Shown here: one piece after another, positions 37,993 to 46,542 of the stretch
Position numbering within the stretch: position 1 is the first letter of the stretch
Layout of the letters: each line of letters begins with the position of its first letter
Source of the DNA: Lampropedia hyalina DSM 16112
Lineage (GTDB): Bacteria > Pseudomonadota > Gammaproteobacteria > Burkholderiales > Burkholderiaceae_C
Direction of reading: 5' to 3'
DNA length: 64,000 bases
Assembly: GCF_900129055.1 (NCBI RefSeq)
Contig: NZ_FQUZ01000008.1
Span: 1-64,000 of the forward strand
Made by a program: the position numbers and the translations under genes
The notes under the pieces: generated by a model
Told to the model about the DNA's origin: nothing
Database searches by the model: none
What the model saw: the letters and a program-made list of their open reading frames with translations, nothing else

Positions 37993-39735
37993 ATGTCAAA
38001 ATTAAGCGTCGATCAGAAAACAATCTATTCTTTATTGTCTGATAAAAAAATCAGTTTTTTGATTCCAGATTATCAGCGTCCTTATGCTTGGGATGAAGAA
38101 CAGTGCCAGACGCTTTGGGATGATATTTTTTTGTTTTCATTTCCCAATAATAATTATGAGGCTTTTGATGAGAATGAAGAATATTTTTTGGGATCGATTG
38201 TTACCTATAAAAACCAAGATGGGAAGTCGGAGGTCATCGACGGCCAGCAACGTTTGACCACGTTGCTGCTGATTCTGCGGGCTTTCTATGATAAGTTTTC
38301 TAATATGCAGGATCAGAATTCCAAGCTGACCAGGGAGCGCATCGAACAGTGTATCTGGAAGACCGATACTTTTGGAGCGGCCGATAAGTCCATGCTGAAG
38401 ATCAATTCGGAAGTGGCTACGGACGATGACAAGCAAGAGTTTCTTGATTTATTGAAAACGGGGCAAGCGAAGCCGGATAGCAAAAGCCGTTATGTCAATA
38501 ATTATAGATTTATCCAGAAGAAAATTGATGAATTTTTACATGGATTTGCCAGTTACTTTCCTTACCTGCCGGCGAGAATACTGGGGAATTGCATTATTTT
38601 GCCCATCGAGGCGGAATCACAGGATACTGCGCTGCGCATTTTTTCGACATTGAACGATCGCGGCCTTCCATTGTCAGATGCGGATATATTCAAGGCCCAG
38701 TTTTATAAGTATTATGGAGATTTGGGAGAAAAGAAGGATTTTATTGAGAGATGGAAAGAGCTGGAGGAGGTGGCTCGCCTGACTTTTCCATCTGGCAATG
38801 CCAGCCCGATGGATGAATTGTTTGCTCGCTATATGTATTTCTTGCGTGCGAAGGAAGGCAATAGAAGTACGACAACAGAGGCATTGAGAAAATTTTATGA
38901 GCGTGATAAATATAAATATTTAAAGCAGCCTGGTGCGATGGATGTTCTGAAAGCATTGGCATTGTTCTGGAAAAGTGTACGTCACCAGGATAAGGACAGG
39001 TTTTCTGATGATGTGCGGAAAAGGCTTTTTGTATTGAATTATGCGCCCAATGGAATGTGGCAAAATATCACCTCTGTATATTTTTTGCAAAACAGAAAAG
39101 AATCGGATCTGCTGGATGATGGTGCATTTGTTGAATTTTTGAATAAAATAACGGCTTTTATTTTTGCTTACGCGATTTTCAGCCCTGGAGTCAATGCACT
39201 GCGAAATCCTGTTTATGATGAAATGGTCAATATTGTGAATGGTGTTGAAGTTGGATTTTCAAAATATAAATTCAATGAATTTCAGTTGCGTTCGTCTTTT
39301 GAAAATTATCAGTTCAGTAATCAAAGAAATGTTACCCGCTCCATGCTGACATGGTATGCCTATACCTTTCCAGAGCAGCAGCTCCTTGCTGTGGATGAGG
39401 TTTTTAATATAGAGCATATTTATGCCAAGAAGCGACAGGAAGTCGAGGGTGGTTTGCAGAATGATGCCAGTCTGGAGCTGTTGGGTAATAAGGTGCTGCT
39501 GGAGGAAAGTATCAACATTCGGGCATCGGATTACCGGTTTGTGGATAAAAAGAATATATATTGCGGAAAGCAGCGTCGAGGAAAAAACAAGGATGCCAGT
39601 AAAATATTTGAAATAAATAAAATTGCGAATTATGATGTTTTCAATGAAGACGAAATTGTTGGGCGAAATAAATTGATTTTCGATGGTTTTTTCAGTTTCT
39701 TGCGCAATGAGAAATTGCTGGTCATTTCGGAATGA
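37993..39735 (+). CDS. DUF262/DUF1524 (GmrSD-like) putative nuclease, horizontally acquired
   Basis: This 580-residue protein has the layout of GmrSD type IV restriction enzymes and related single-chain defence proteins. The N-terminal DUF262 domain shows PDYQRPYAWDEEQC and the catalytic-type motif DGQQR at residues 83-87, then NDRGLPLSDADIFKAQF. The C-terminal DUF1524 His-Me-type nuclease domain shows IEHIYAKKR (Glu474-His475) and LELLGNKVLLEESINI. Its ATG directly follows the cobU stop with no gap. Codon use is strikingly AT-rich (many AAA, ATT, GAT) against GC-rich neighbours on both sides, which indicates transfer. The family predicts NTP-dependent cleavage of modified phage DNA; the actual target is unknown. 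No partner gene, transposase or integrase is next to it. Confidence 0.88.
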   Translation: MSKLSVDQKTIYSLLSDKKISFLIPDYQRPYAWDEEQCQTLWDDIFLFSFPNNNYEAFDENEEYFLGSIVTYKNQDGKSEVIDGQQRLTTLLLILRAFYDKFSNMQDQNSKLTRERIEQCIWKTDTFGAADKSMLKINSEVATDDDKQEFLDLLKTGQAKPDSKSRYVNNYRFIQKKIDEFLHGFASYFPYLPARILGNCIILPIEAESQDTALRIFSTLNDRGLPLSDADIFKAQFYKYYGDLGEKKDFIERWKELEEVARLTFPSGNASPMDELFARYMYFLRAKEGNRSTTTEALRKFYERDKYKYLKQPGAMDVLKALALFWKSVRHQDKDRFSDDVRKRLFVLNYAPNGMWQNITSVYFLQNRKESDLLDDGAFVEFLNKITAFIFAYAIFSPGVNALRNPVYDEMVNIVNGVEVGFSKYKFNEFQLRSSFENYQFSNQRNVTRSMLTWYAYTFPEQQLLAVDEVFNIEHIYAKKRQEVEGGLQNDASLELLGNKVLLEESINIRASDYRFVDKKNIYCGKQRRGKNKDASKIFEINKIANYDVFNEDEIVGRNKLIFDGFFSFLRNEKLLVISE

Positions 39736-39763
39736 TATGTTCGGTCAATCAGCCCTTTTGTCC

Positions 39764-40714
39764 ATGAAAACGCGCGCCGCGCAGACCTTCCCCAGGCTGA
39801 CCATCGCTGGCCTGGCCGTTGCCCTGTGGCTGGGGGCATCCGGCCTATCGTCTGCACATGCTGCCGACGCAGCGGTGGAGGCCGCAGAGCCTGCCGCATC
39901 CACTGTCACCATTGAGGATGCGCGTGGCCGTTCCGTGACCTTGTCGCAGCCGCCCCAACGCATCGTGAGCCTGTTGCCATCGCTGACGGAAAGCGTCTGC
40001 GCACTGGGGGCGTGTGAGCGACTGGTGGGCGTGGATCGCTATTCCCGCTACCCGGAGACAGTGGCACAACTGCCGGAGGTGGGCGGCGGGATAGACCCCA
40101 ACATCGAGGCGATTGCGCGTCTGCGCCCGGATGTGGTGCTGGCGGCCACTTCGTCCCGCGCGGCCTTCCGGCTGGAGTCGCTGGGCATAGCGGTGGTCGC
40201 GCTGGAGCCGCAGACCGAGGCCGATGTGCAGCATGTGCTGGGGGTGCTGGCGCGGTTGCTGCAATTGCCGGATGCGCGGGCCGAACAGGTCTGGCGCGAC
40301 ATCGACGCGGGCGTGAACGCGGCGGCACAGGCCATGCCCGCTTCCATGCGGGGAGCGCGTGTGTATTTCGAGGTCAGCAGCGGCCCGTTCGCGGCGGGCG
40401 AGGCATCGTTCATTGGCCAGATGTTGCAGCGGTTGGGGCTGGGCAATATCGTGGCGGCAGACATGGGGCCGTTTCCCAAGCTGAACCCGGAATTCGTGTT
40501 GCGCGCCGACCCCGATCTCATCATGGTGGGCGATCGCAGCATGCAGGCCAGCCCCAGCTACCCCGGCTGGCAGAACATGCGCGCCATCCGGCAGGGGCGG
40601 GTGTGCCGGTTCAATGATGCGCAGGCCGATATTCTGGTGCGCCCCGGCCCGCGCATGGCCGAGGCCGCACAGTTGATGTTGCGCTGTGCGCAGGACAAGG
40701 CCAGCGCACCATGA
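39764..40714 (+). CDS. btuF: Cobalamin-binding periplasmic protein
   Basis: This 316-residue class III substrate-binding protein would pass B12 from BtuB to the BtuCD importer. A Sec signal (about residues 1-33) precedes IVSLLPSLTESVCALGACER, VGVDRYSRYPETVAQLPEVG and GGIDPNIEAIARLRPDVVLA, typical of BtuF. The ATG at 39764 fits the signal peptide; an ATG at 39737 is also in frame. Its promoter context has been interrupted: the DUF262 gene now separates it from cobU. It overlaps btuC by four bases. Confidence 0.92.
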   Translation: MKTRAAQTFPRLTIAGLAVALWLGASGLSSAHAADAAVEAAEPAASTVTIEDARGRSVTLSQPPQRIVSLLPSLTESVCALGACERLVGVDRYSRYPETVAQLPEVGGGIDPNIEAIARLRPDVVLAATSSRAAFRLESLGIAVVALEPQTEADVQHVLGVLARLLQLPDARAEQVWRDIDAGVNAAAQAMPASMRGARVYFEVSSGPFAAGEASFIGQMLQRLGLGNIVAADMGPFPKLNPEFVLRADPDLIMVGDRSMQASPSYPGWQNMRAIRQGRVCRFNDAQADILVRPGPRMAEAAQLMLRCAQDKASAP

Positions 40715-41733
40715 TGCCGGGCGGATTGCCGCTGCGTGCACGGCAGTTGCTGGTCGCGTTGCTGGGGCTGGCCGTGCTGGTGGTGTTGTTGGGCATGGCC
40801 GTGGGCAGCGGCGGACTGGAGAGCCTGGCGCAGATTCGTGGCGACCCGCTGGCCATGCAGGTGGTGCGCGCTATTCGCCTGCCCCGCACCTTGGGCGCAC
40901 TGCTGGCCGGCGCACTGCTGGGGCTGGCCGGTTGCGTGGCGCAGGGGCTGTTTCGCAATCCGCTGGCCGACCCTTATCTGCTGGGCAGTTCATCGGGCGC
41001 GGCATTGGGCGTGGCACTGGCGTTTGTCTTCATGGGCGGAACCTCGTCGGCCTTTCCGTGGCTGGGGCAGATGGGGATCACCGGTGCGGCCTTTCTGGGG
41101 GCAATGCTGGCGGTGCTGCTCACCCTGCTGCTGGCCCGAGGGGTGAGCGGGAGCGTGCGCCTGCTGCTGGCCGGGGTGATCGTGGGTGTGGTGCTGGGAG
41201 CCTTTAGCCATATTCTGCAACTGCTCAACCCGTCGATTCTGCAAGGCCTGCTGTCGTTCTCGATGGGTACGACGGGGTTTGTCGATTGGTATTCCTGTGC
41301 CCTGATGGCGGTCAGCCTGCTGCTGTGCCTTGCGGTGGCGTGGAGTCTGGCGCGGGTGCTCGATGGCCTGGTGCTGGGCGAGGCCACGGCGCGTACCCTG
41401 GGCTTGCCGCTGGGGGTGATGCAGGCGGCTCTGGTGGCGGTGATGGCACTGGCCACAGGGGCGGCAGTGGCGCAGACGGGCCTGCTGGCCTTCGTGGGGC
41501 TGGCCGCGCCGCATCTGGTGCGCAGCATCGTCAAGCTGCGCCACCAGTGGCTGCTGTTGCTCTCCAGCCTGATGGGGGCGGTGCTGCTGGGGCTGGCCGA
41601 TCTGCTGGCGCGGGGCCTGCTGGCTCCGCAGGAGTTGCCGGTGGGCGTGCTGACCGCGCTGCTGGGCGGCGGCTATCTGCTGTGGCTGATGCACCGCAGT
41701 CCGACCTTCCGTGCCGGCAGGGGTGGCACATGA
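40711..41733 (+). CDS. btuC: Cobalamin ABC importer permease (FecCD family)
   Basis: This 340-residue inner-membrane permease with about ten membrane segments shows family blocks RAIRLPRTLGALLAGALLGL, AGCVAQGLFRNPLADPYLLG and GLLAFVGLAAPHLVRSIVKL. FecCD permeases also serve siderophore uptake, but position between btuF and the ATPase in a riboswitch-led cobalamin locus points to B12. Overlaps btuF and btuD by four bases each (ATGA). Confidence 0.92.
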   Translation: MMPGGLPLRARQLLVALLGLAVLVVLLGMAVGSGGLESLAQIRGDPLAMQVVRAIRLPRTLGALLAGALLGLAGCVAQGLFRNPLADPYLLGSSSGAALGVALAFVFMGGTSSAFPWLGQMGITGAAFLGAMLAVLLTLLLARGVSGSVRLLLAGVIVGVVLGAFSHILQLLNPSILQGLLSFSMGTTGFVDWYSCALMAVSLLLCLAVAWSLARVLDGLVLGEATARTLGLPLGVMQAALVAVMALATGAAVAQTGLLAFVGLAAPHLVRSIVKLRHQWLLLLSSLMGAVLLGLADLLARGLLAPQELPVGVLTALLGGGYLLWLMHRSPTFRAGRGGT

Positions 41734-42515
41734 ACGCCGCACAGACTGCCGCCGCCTTCCAGACGCGGCAACTTGGTCTGCTGCTGGGCGCACGGACGGT
41801 GCTGCACGGGCTGGATTTGCGCATTCCCGCCGGACGCTGGAGTGCCATTGTCGGCCCGAATGGCGCGGGAAAATCCAGCCTGCTGAAGCTGCTGGCCGGG
41901 CTGCTGCCGGGGCAGGGCGATGTGGCCTTGCTGGGAAAGCCCCTGCATACCTACAGCAGCCGCGAGCGTGCCAGAACACTCGCCTGGCTGGGGCAGAACG
42001 AAGGCACGCTGGACGAACTGACCGTGTACGACGTGGTGATGCTGGGGCGTATGCCGCACCAGGGCTGGCTGGGTGCGGCCAGTGCCCATGACCATGCGGT
42101 GGTGACAGAAATGCTGCACCGCACCGAGACATGGGATTACCGCCAGCGCAGCCTGGGCGAAATTTCCGGCGGCGAACGCCAGCGTGTGCTGCTGGCACGG
42201 GTGCTGGCGGTGCAGGCCCCGGTCATCCTGATGGACGAGCCGCTGGCCAATCTGGACCCACCGCACCAGACGCAATGGCTGCTGGATGTTCGCGCTTTGG
42301 TGCGACAGGGCGTGAGCGTGGTCAGCGTGCTGCACGAATTGCCGGTGGCCTTGCATGCCGACGAACTCATCGTGATGCAGCAGGGCCGCATCGTCCACCA
42401 GGGAGCCAGCGGCGATGCGAGCTGCCACCGCGCGCTGGAGCAGGTGTTCCAGCAGCGCATCCGCATCTGCCGGGTTGGTACGCAGTGGACGGCGATTCCT
42501 GCACTGGAGGGCTGA
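41730..42515 (+). CDS. btuD: Cobalamin ABC importer ATPase
   Basis: This 261-residue ATPase has Walker A IVGPNGAGKSSLLKLLAGLL (about residues 40-59), signature ISGGERQRVLLARVLA, Walker B VILMDEPLANLD and H-loop VVSVLHELPVALH. The start at 41730 is fixed by the ATGA overlap with btuC. Last gene of the B12 operon. Confidence 0.92.
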   Translation: MNAAQTAAAFQTRQLGLLLGARTVLHGLDLRIPAGRWSAIVGPNGAGKSSLLKLLAGLLPGQGDVALLGKPLHTYSSRERARTLAWLGQNEGTLDELTVYDVVMLGRMPHQGWLGAASAHDHAVVTEMLHRTETWDYRQRSLGEISGGERQRVLLARVLAVQAPVILMDEPLANLDPPHQTQWLLDVRALVRQGVSVVSVLHELPVALHADELIVMQQGRIVHQGASGDASCHRALEQVFQQRIRICRVGTQWTAIPALEG

Positions 42516-42569
42516 AGAATCCTTGGGAGGGGTCTGCGAAGCCCGCTCCAGGCTGTCAGAATACCACCC

Positions 42570-43526
42570 ATGTTTTCTTTCGTTCTCAAACGCCTGTTCA
42601 CCCTGGGGCTGGGCCTGCTGGGGGTTTCGCTGCTGGTGATGCTGGTGCTGGAGGTGCTGCCCGGCAATGCCGCACAGGTGATGCTGGGGCCGGATGCCGA
42701 CCCGGACGCGGTGCTGGCCCTGCAAGCGCAACTGGGGCTGGATGTGCCCTGGCCCTGGCGTTACGCGCAGTGGCTGCAAGGCTTGGCGGTGGGCGATCTG
42801 GGCATCAGCCACGCCTACGATGCCCCCGTGGCCGATCTGCTGCTCGAGCGGCTGGCATTGACCATTCCGCTGGCCTTGCTGGCCATGCTGCTGACTGTGG
42901 TGCTGGCCCTGGCCGTGGGGGTGTTTGCCGCCCTGCGCCACAACCGCATGGGCGACGTGGCGGCCATGGGTGTGGCGCAACTGGGCATGGCCGTGCCCAA
43001 TTTCTGGTTTGCCATTGTGCTGGTACTGGTGTTTTCCGTGCAGTTGCAGTGGTTTTCGGCGGGCGGTTTTCCGGGCTGGAGTGCCGAAATGGGCGGCGGC
43101 TTCTGGCCTGCATGGCGGGCACTGGTGTTGCCCGCCGTCGCGCTGGCTGTGGTGCAGGCGGCGATTCTGGCGCGCATCACCCGCTCGGCCGTGCTCGACG
43201 AGATGCGCCAGGACTATGTGCGCACAGCCTTGAGCAAGGGCCTGTCGCGCCGCGCGGTGGTCTATCGCCATGTGCTGCGCAATGCCCTGGTGCCAGTGGT
43301 GACGGTGGCGGGTTTGCAGTTCGCCAACCTGCTGGCCGGGGCCATCGTGGTGGAAAACGTGTTTTACCTGCCGGGGCTGGGGCGGCTGATTTTTCAGGCG
43401 ATTGCCAACCGCGATACCGTGGTCATCCGCAATGCCGTGCTGCTGCTGGCGGTGATGGTGATGGTGGTGAACTTTGTGGTGGATCTGCTCTATGCGTGGA
43501 TCGACCCGCGCGTCAAGGCGATATGA
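42570..43526 (+). CDS. Peptide/nickel-type ABC permease, DppB/NikB family
   Basis: This 318-residue permease with about six membrane segments carries the DppB family N-terminus (FVLKRLFTLGLGLLGVSLLV) and the EAA loop YVRTALSKGLSRRAVVYRHV, then LLAGAIVVENVFYLPGLGRL. It would form a heterodimer with the next gene product to import oligopeptides, nickel complexes or similar. No binding protein or ATPase gene accompanies the pair. Confidence 0.88.
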   Translation: MFSFVLKRLFTLGLGLLGVSLLVMLVLEVLPGNAAQVMLGPDADPDAVLALQAQLGLDVPWPWRYAQWLQGLAVGDLGISHAYDAPVADLLLERLALTIPLALLAMLLTVVLALAVGVFAALRHNRMGDVAAMGVAQLGMAVPNFWFAIVLVLVFSVQLQWFSAGGFPGWSAEMGGGFWPAWRALVLPAVALAVVQAAILARITRSAVLDEMRQDYVRTALSKGLSRRAVVYRHVLRNALVPVVTVAGLQFANLLAGAIVVENVFYLPGLGRLIFQAIANRDTVVIRNAVLLLAVMVMVVNFVVDLLYAWIDPRVKAI

Positions 43527-43569
43527 AGGTGCAGACCATTTCCCATTTTTCTGGAAGCCGTTTCCTGTT

Positions 43570-44445
43570 TTGACTGATCGATTTCTTTCTTCTTCCGATC
43601 TGCCTGTGGCCCTGCCGGTGCGCCGTGGCTTCTGGCAGCGGGCCTGGCGCAGTCGCAGTCTGGTGCTGGGTGCCCTGCTCACGCTGACGGTGCTGGCCGT
43701 GGCGGTGCTGGCCTGGTTCTGGACTCCGCATCCTCCTGCACAGATGGACGTTCTGCGCAAACTCCAGCCGCCCGGTGCGTCGCACTGGCTGGGCACGGAC
43801 GTGTATGGGCACGATGTTGCCTCGCAATTGATGGTCGGGGCGCAAAGCTCCATTCTGGTCGGGCTGATTGCGGTGGGCATCGGCTTGCTGGGCGGGGTCA
43901 CACTGGGCCTGCTGGCGGCCACCTGCAAGGGCTGGGTGGATGAGCTGGTGATGCGTCTGGCCGATGTCGCATTCGCGTTTCCGGCATTGCTGCTGGCCAT
44001 TCTGTTCACTGCGGTGTATGGCTCGGGCGTGGGCGTGTCGATGCTGGCCATCGGCATGGCGGGCATCCCGGTGTTCGCCCGCATCAGCCGCGCATCGGCA
44101 CAGGTGCTGTGGACACGCGAGTTCGTGCTGGCCGCGCGCGCCTGTGGCAAGGGACGCTGGCGCATCACCCGCGACCACATACTGCCGAATCTGGCCCCGC
44201 TGCTGCTGGTGCAGGCCACCGTGCAGTTCGCCATAGCCATTCTGGCCGAAGCGGCCCTGTCCTATTTGGGGCTGGGCACACAGTACCCCACGCCATCCTG
44301 GGGGCGAATGCTCAGCGAAGCACAGTCGCTGATGTTCCAGGCCCCGCTGCTGGCCGTGTATCCGGGTGTGGCCATTGCCCTGTCGGTACTCGGACTGAAC
44401 CTGCTGGGCGACGGCCTGCGGGATGTGCTCGACCCGCGTGGTTGA
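43570..44445 (+). CDS. Peptide/nickel-type ABC permease, DppC/NikC family
   Basis: This permease of about 291 residues shows the DppC hallmarks HWLGTDVYGHDVASQLMVGA and the EAA loop VLAARACGKGRWRITRDHIL, and ends ALSVLGLNLLGDGLRDVLDP. No ATG lies before the conserved region. A TTG at 43570, 43 bases after the DppB-type stop, is the most likely start; reading further upstream in the same frame gives unrelated residues overlapping the previous gene. Partner of the preceding permease. Confidence 0.85.
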   Translation: MTDRFLSSSDLPVALPVRRGFWQRAWRSRSLVLGALLTLTVLAVAVLAWFWTPHPPAQMDVLRKLQPPGASHWLGTDVYGHDVASQLMVGAQSSILVGLIAVGIGLLGGVTLGLLAATCKGWVDELVMRLADVAFAFPALLLAILFTAVYGSGVGVSMLAIGMAGIPVFARISRASAQVLWTREFVLAARACGKGRWRITRDHILPNLAPLLLVQATVQFAIAILAEAALSYLGLGTQYPTPSWGRMLSEAQSLMFQAPLLAVYPGVAIALSVLGLNLLGDGLRDVLDPRG

Positions 44446-44463
44446 TGGGTGGCGCAACGTCGC

Positions 44464-45198
44464 CTATGCGGTAGGCCGGGCAACTTTGCCCGCTTGCCAG
44501 AGCCGATAGCCCGTGGCGCGCAATTCACAGGCTGGGCAGGAGCCGCAGCCATAGCCCCAGTCGTGCAGGGTATCGCGCTGGCCCAGATAGCAGGTGTGTG
44601 ACTGGGTGCGCAGCAGTTCCACCAGGCCCGTGCCGCCGAGTGCGTGCGCGAGTGCCCAGGTCTGTGCCTTGTCGCGCCACATCAGCGGCGTTTCCAGTCG
44701 CAATGGGCGGTCGATGCCCAGGCTCAGGGCCACCTGCAAGGCCTTGAGGGTGTTGTCGCGGCAGTCCGGGTAGCCGGAATAGTCGGTTTCCGACATGCCG
44801 CCCACCAGCACCGTCAGATCGCGCCGGTAGGCCATTGCTGCCGCCAGCGTGAAGAACAGCAGATTTCGCCCCGGCACAAAGGTGTTGGGCAGACCATCAG
44901 CCTGCATCTGGATGGCAATGTCGTCCGTCATGGCCGTGCTGCCGACGGCGGCCAGCACCTCCACCGGCAACACATGGTCTGCGCCCAGACGCTCGGCCCA
45001 GGCCGGTTGCAATGCCAGCATGCCTTCGCGCAGGCGGTGACGGCATTCCAGTTCCACCCGGTGCCGCTGGCCGTAGTCAAAACCCAGCGTTTCCACATGG
45101 GCATAGCGGTGCAAGGCCCAGGCCAGGCAGGTGGCAGAATCCTGCCCGCCGGAAAACAGCACCAGCGTGCGCGGCGCACGACAGGGGGAGGGCGACAT
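44464..45198 (-). CDS. queC: 7-cyano-7-deazaguanine synthase
   Basis: This 244-residue ATP-dependent enzyme makes preQ0, the precursor of queuosine. The PP-loop is [17 protein letters not shown] (about residues 13-29), followed by [15 protein letters not shown]. The [17 protein letters not shown] block and the zinc cysteines CYLGQ...[14 protein letters not shown] are conserved. The ATG at 45198 begins just before the PP-loop; a longer frame upstream is antisense noise over the transporter gene. It starts 11 bases after the transporter stop, so the two form an operon. Confidence 0.95.
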   Translation of the reverse strand: MSPSPCRAPRTLVLFSGGQDSATCLAWALHRYAHVETLGFDYGQRHRVELECRHRLREGMLALQPAWAERLGADHVLPVEVLAAVGSTAMTDDIAIQMQADGLPNTFVPGRNLLFFTLAAAMAYRRDLTVLVGGMSETDYSGYPDCRDNTLKALQVALSLGIDRPLRLETPLMWRDKAQTWALAHALGGTGLVELLRTQSHTCYLGQRDTLHDWGYGCGSCPACELRATGYRLWQAGKVARPTA

Positions 45199-45209
45199 GG
45201 CGATCTCCC

Positions 45210-45878
45210 TCAGGCAGTGCGGGCGGCGGTGGCCGGTGCTTTCATGTAGCGGATGACGGCGGCCAGCAGCGCGCCATACAGCGGCACGAACAGCAGCAGG
45301 CTCACGCCCAGCTTGATGGCGTAATCCACCAGTGCGATTTCCACCCAGTGCTCCGCCATGAACGGGTTGCTGCTGCGCCAGAAGGCAATCGAGAAAAACG
45401 CCGCAGTGTCCAGGGCCTGCCCCACGACCGAGGAGGCCGCCGGGGCAACCCACCACTGCACATGCTGGCGGCGCATGCGGTCAAACACCTGCACGTCCAG
45501 CAACTGCCCCAGCGCGTAGGCGGCAAAGCTGGCAAAGGCAATGCGGAACACAAAACTGTTGAAGCTGGCCAGGGATTCAAGCCCCCGGAAGGCCCCTTCC
45601 TGAAACAGCACCGACACCACATACGAGGCCACCAGCGCAGGCAGCATGGTGCGGGTGATGACGCGCCGCGCCTGCTCCTTGCCAATCAGCCGCACCGTCA
45701 GGTCGGTGGCCAGGAAAATGAATGGGAAACTGAACGCGCCCCAGGTGCTGTGCAGCCCGAACAGATCGATGGGCAGTTGCACCAGGTAATTGCTGGCCAT
45801 GATGATGGCAATGTGAAAGGCCACCAGCAGGCCCAGATAGAACGAAACCCGCGACGGCGGGGCAGACACGCTGTGCAT
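45210..45878 (-). CDS. yhhQ: Queuosine precursor transporter (YhhQ/VUT1 family)
   Basis: This 222-residue inner-membrane protein with about six membrane segments takes up preQ0/preQ1-type deazaguanine precursors. Family features are [55 protein letters not shown] and [18 protein letters not shown]. The start MHSVSAPP is chosen; upstream codons in frame are not membrane-like. It precedes queC on the same strand, so salvage and synthesis of the same intermediate are co-expressed. Confidence 0.92.
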   Translation of the reverse strand: MHSVSAPPSRVSFYLGLLVAFHIAIIMASNYLVQLPIDLFGLHSTWGAFSFPFIFLATDLTVRLIGKEQARRVITRTMLPALVASYVVSVLFQEGAFRGLESLASFNSFVFRIAFASFAAYALGQLLDVQVFDRMRRQHVQWWVAPAASSVVGQALDTAAFFSIAFWRSSNPFMAEHWVEIALVDYAIKLGVSLLLFVPLYGALLAAVIRYMKAPATAARTA

Positions 45879-46064
45879 GACAATCCTTTTTGGTGAATGG
45901 GGGCGAGGGAACCCATGTGGACGAAGAAACGGAACGCGATTGTACGCTGCGAATCGCATTGCACAGCAGCAGATAATTGATTTACAATTGCCGGTTTTGC
46001 ACGCCACGACGATTTCCAGTTGTGGCGCAAGTCATCAACGGGCACCATGCCCATAAGGAAAAAA

Positions 46065-46331
46065 ATGATCGCATCATCCATCAAGGCCGAAGTCATCAAG
46101 GACAACGCCCGCGCTGCCAACGACACCGGCAGCCCCGAAGTGCAAGTGGCCTTGCTGACCGCCCGCATCAATGAGCTGACCCCCCACTTCAAGCAACACG
46201 CCAAGGATCACCACGGTCGCCGTGGCCTGCTGCGCTTGGTGAGCCGTCGCCGCAAGCTGCTCGACTATCTGAAGAAAAAAGATGCCGAGCGTTATACTGC
46301 GCTGATTGCCAAGCTGGGTCTGCGCAAGTAA
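46065..46331 (+). CDS. rpsO: 30S ribosomal protein S15
   Basis: This 88-residue primary 16S rRNA binding protein of the 30S platform reads [20 protein letters not shown] at the start. [39 protein letters not shown] and [10 protein letters not shown] are universal S15 blocks. The ATG at 46065 is selected by homology; it is preceded by AAGGAAAAA. A terminator-like stem separates it from pnp, as in the rpsO-pnp operon of other bacteria. Confidence 0.97.
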   Translation: MIASSIKAEVIKDNARAANDTGSPEVQVALLTARINELTPHFKQHAKDHHGRRGLLRLVSRRRKLLDYLKKKDAERYTALIAKLGLRK

Positions 46332-46347
46332 TTGCCGCTTTTGCATG

Positions 46348-46390
46348 AACGCCTGGGTTTGCTTTTCCGCGCTCAGGCGTTTTGTTTTTT
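46348..46390 (+). terminator. Stem-loop with T run between rpsO and pnp
   Basis: AACGCCTG and CAGGCGTT pair across an 18-base loop, followed by TTGTTTTTT. It may end part of the rpsO transcripts or attenuate pnp. Confidence 0.6.
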
Positions 46391-46418
46391 CCGGGGCTGA
46401 TACAGAGCGAAGCTGTGT

Positions 46419-46462
46419 CATTCCGGCACCGATCTGCCATAGGGGCGGGCGGTGCCGGAATG
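46419..46462 (+). promoter_or_regulatory. pnp leader hairpin
   Basis: CATTCCGGCACC and GGTGCCGGAATG form a 12-bp perfect stem with a GC-rich 20-base loop, 80 bases before the pnp start. In E. coli the pnp leader folds into a stem cut by RNase III and used by PNPase for autocontrol; the same role here is inferred from position only. Confidence 0.45.
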
Positions 46463-46542
46463 GCATCGTGTTCTGAGGCAGTTCCATCCATTGCAGGCAG
46501 AGGCCCTGGGCATTCTGCCTGCGTCTGCATCGAGAGGAATCC

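Noticed and set aside
41673-44240. 855-residue minus-strand frame over btuD and the permease pair
   Set aside because: It is antisense to confident ABC transporter genes and is His/Gln-rich, as expected for the shadow of Leu/Ala/Val-rich codons.
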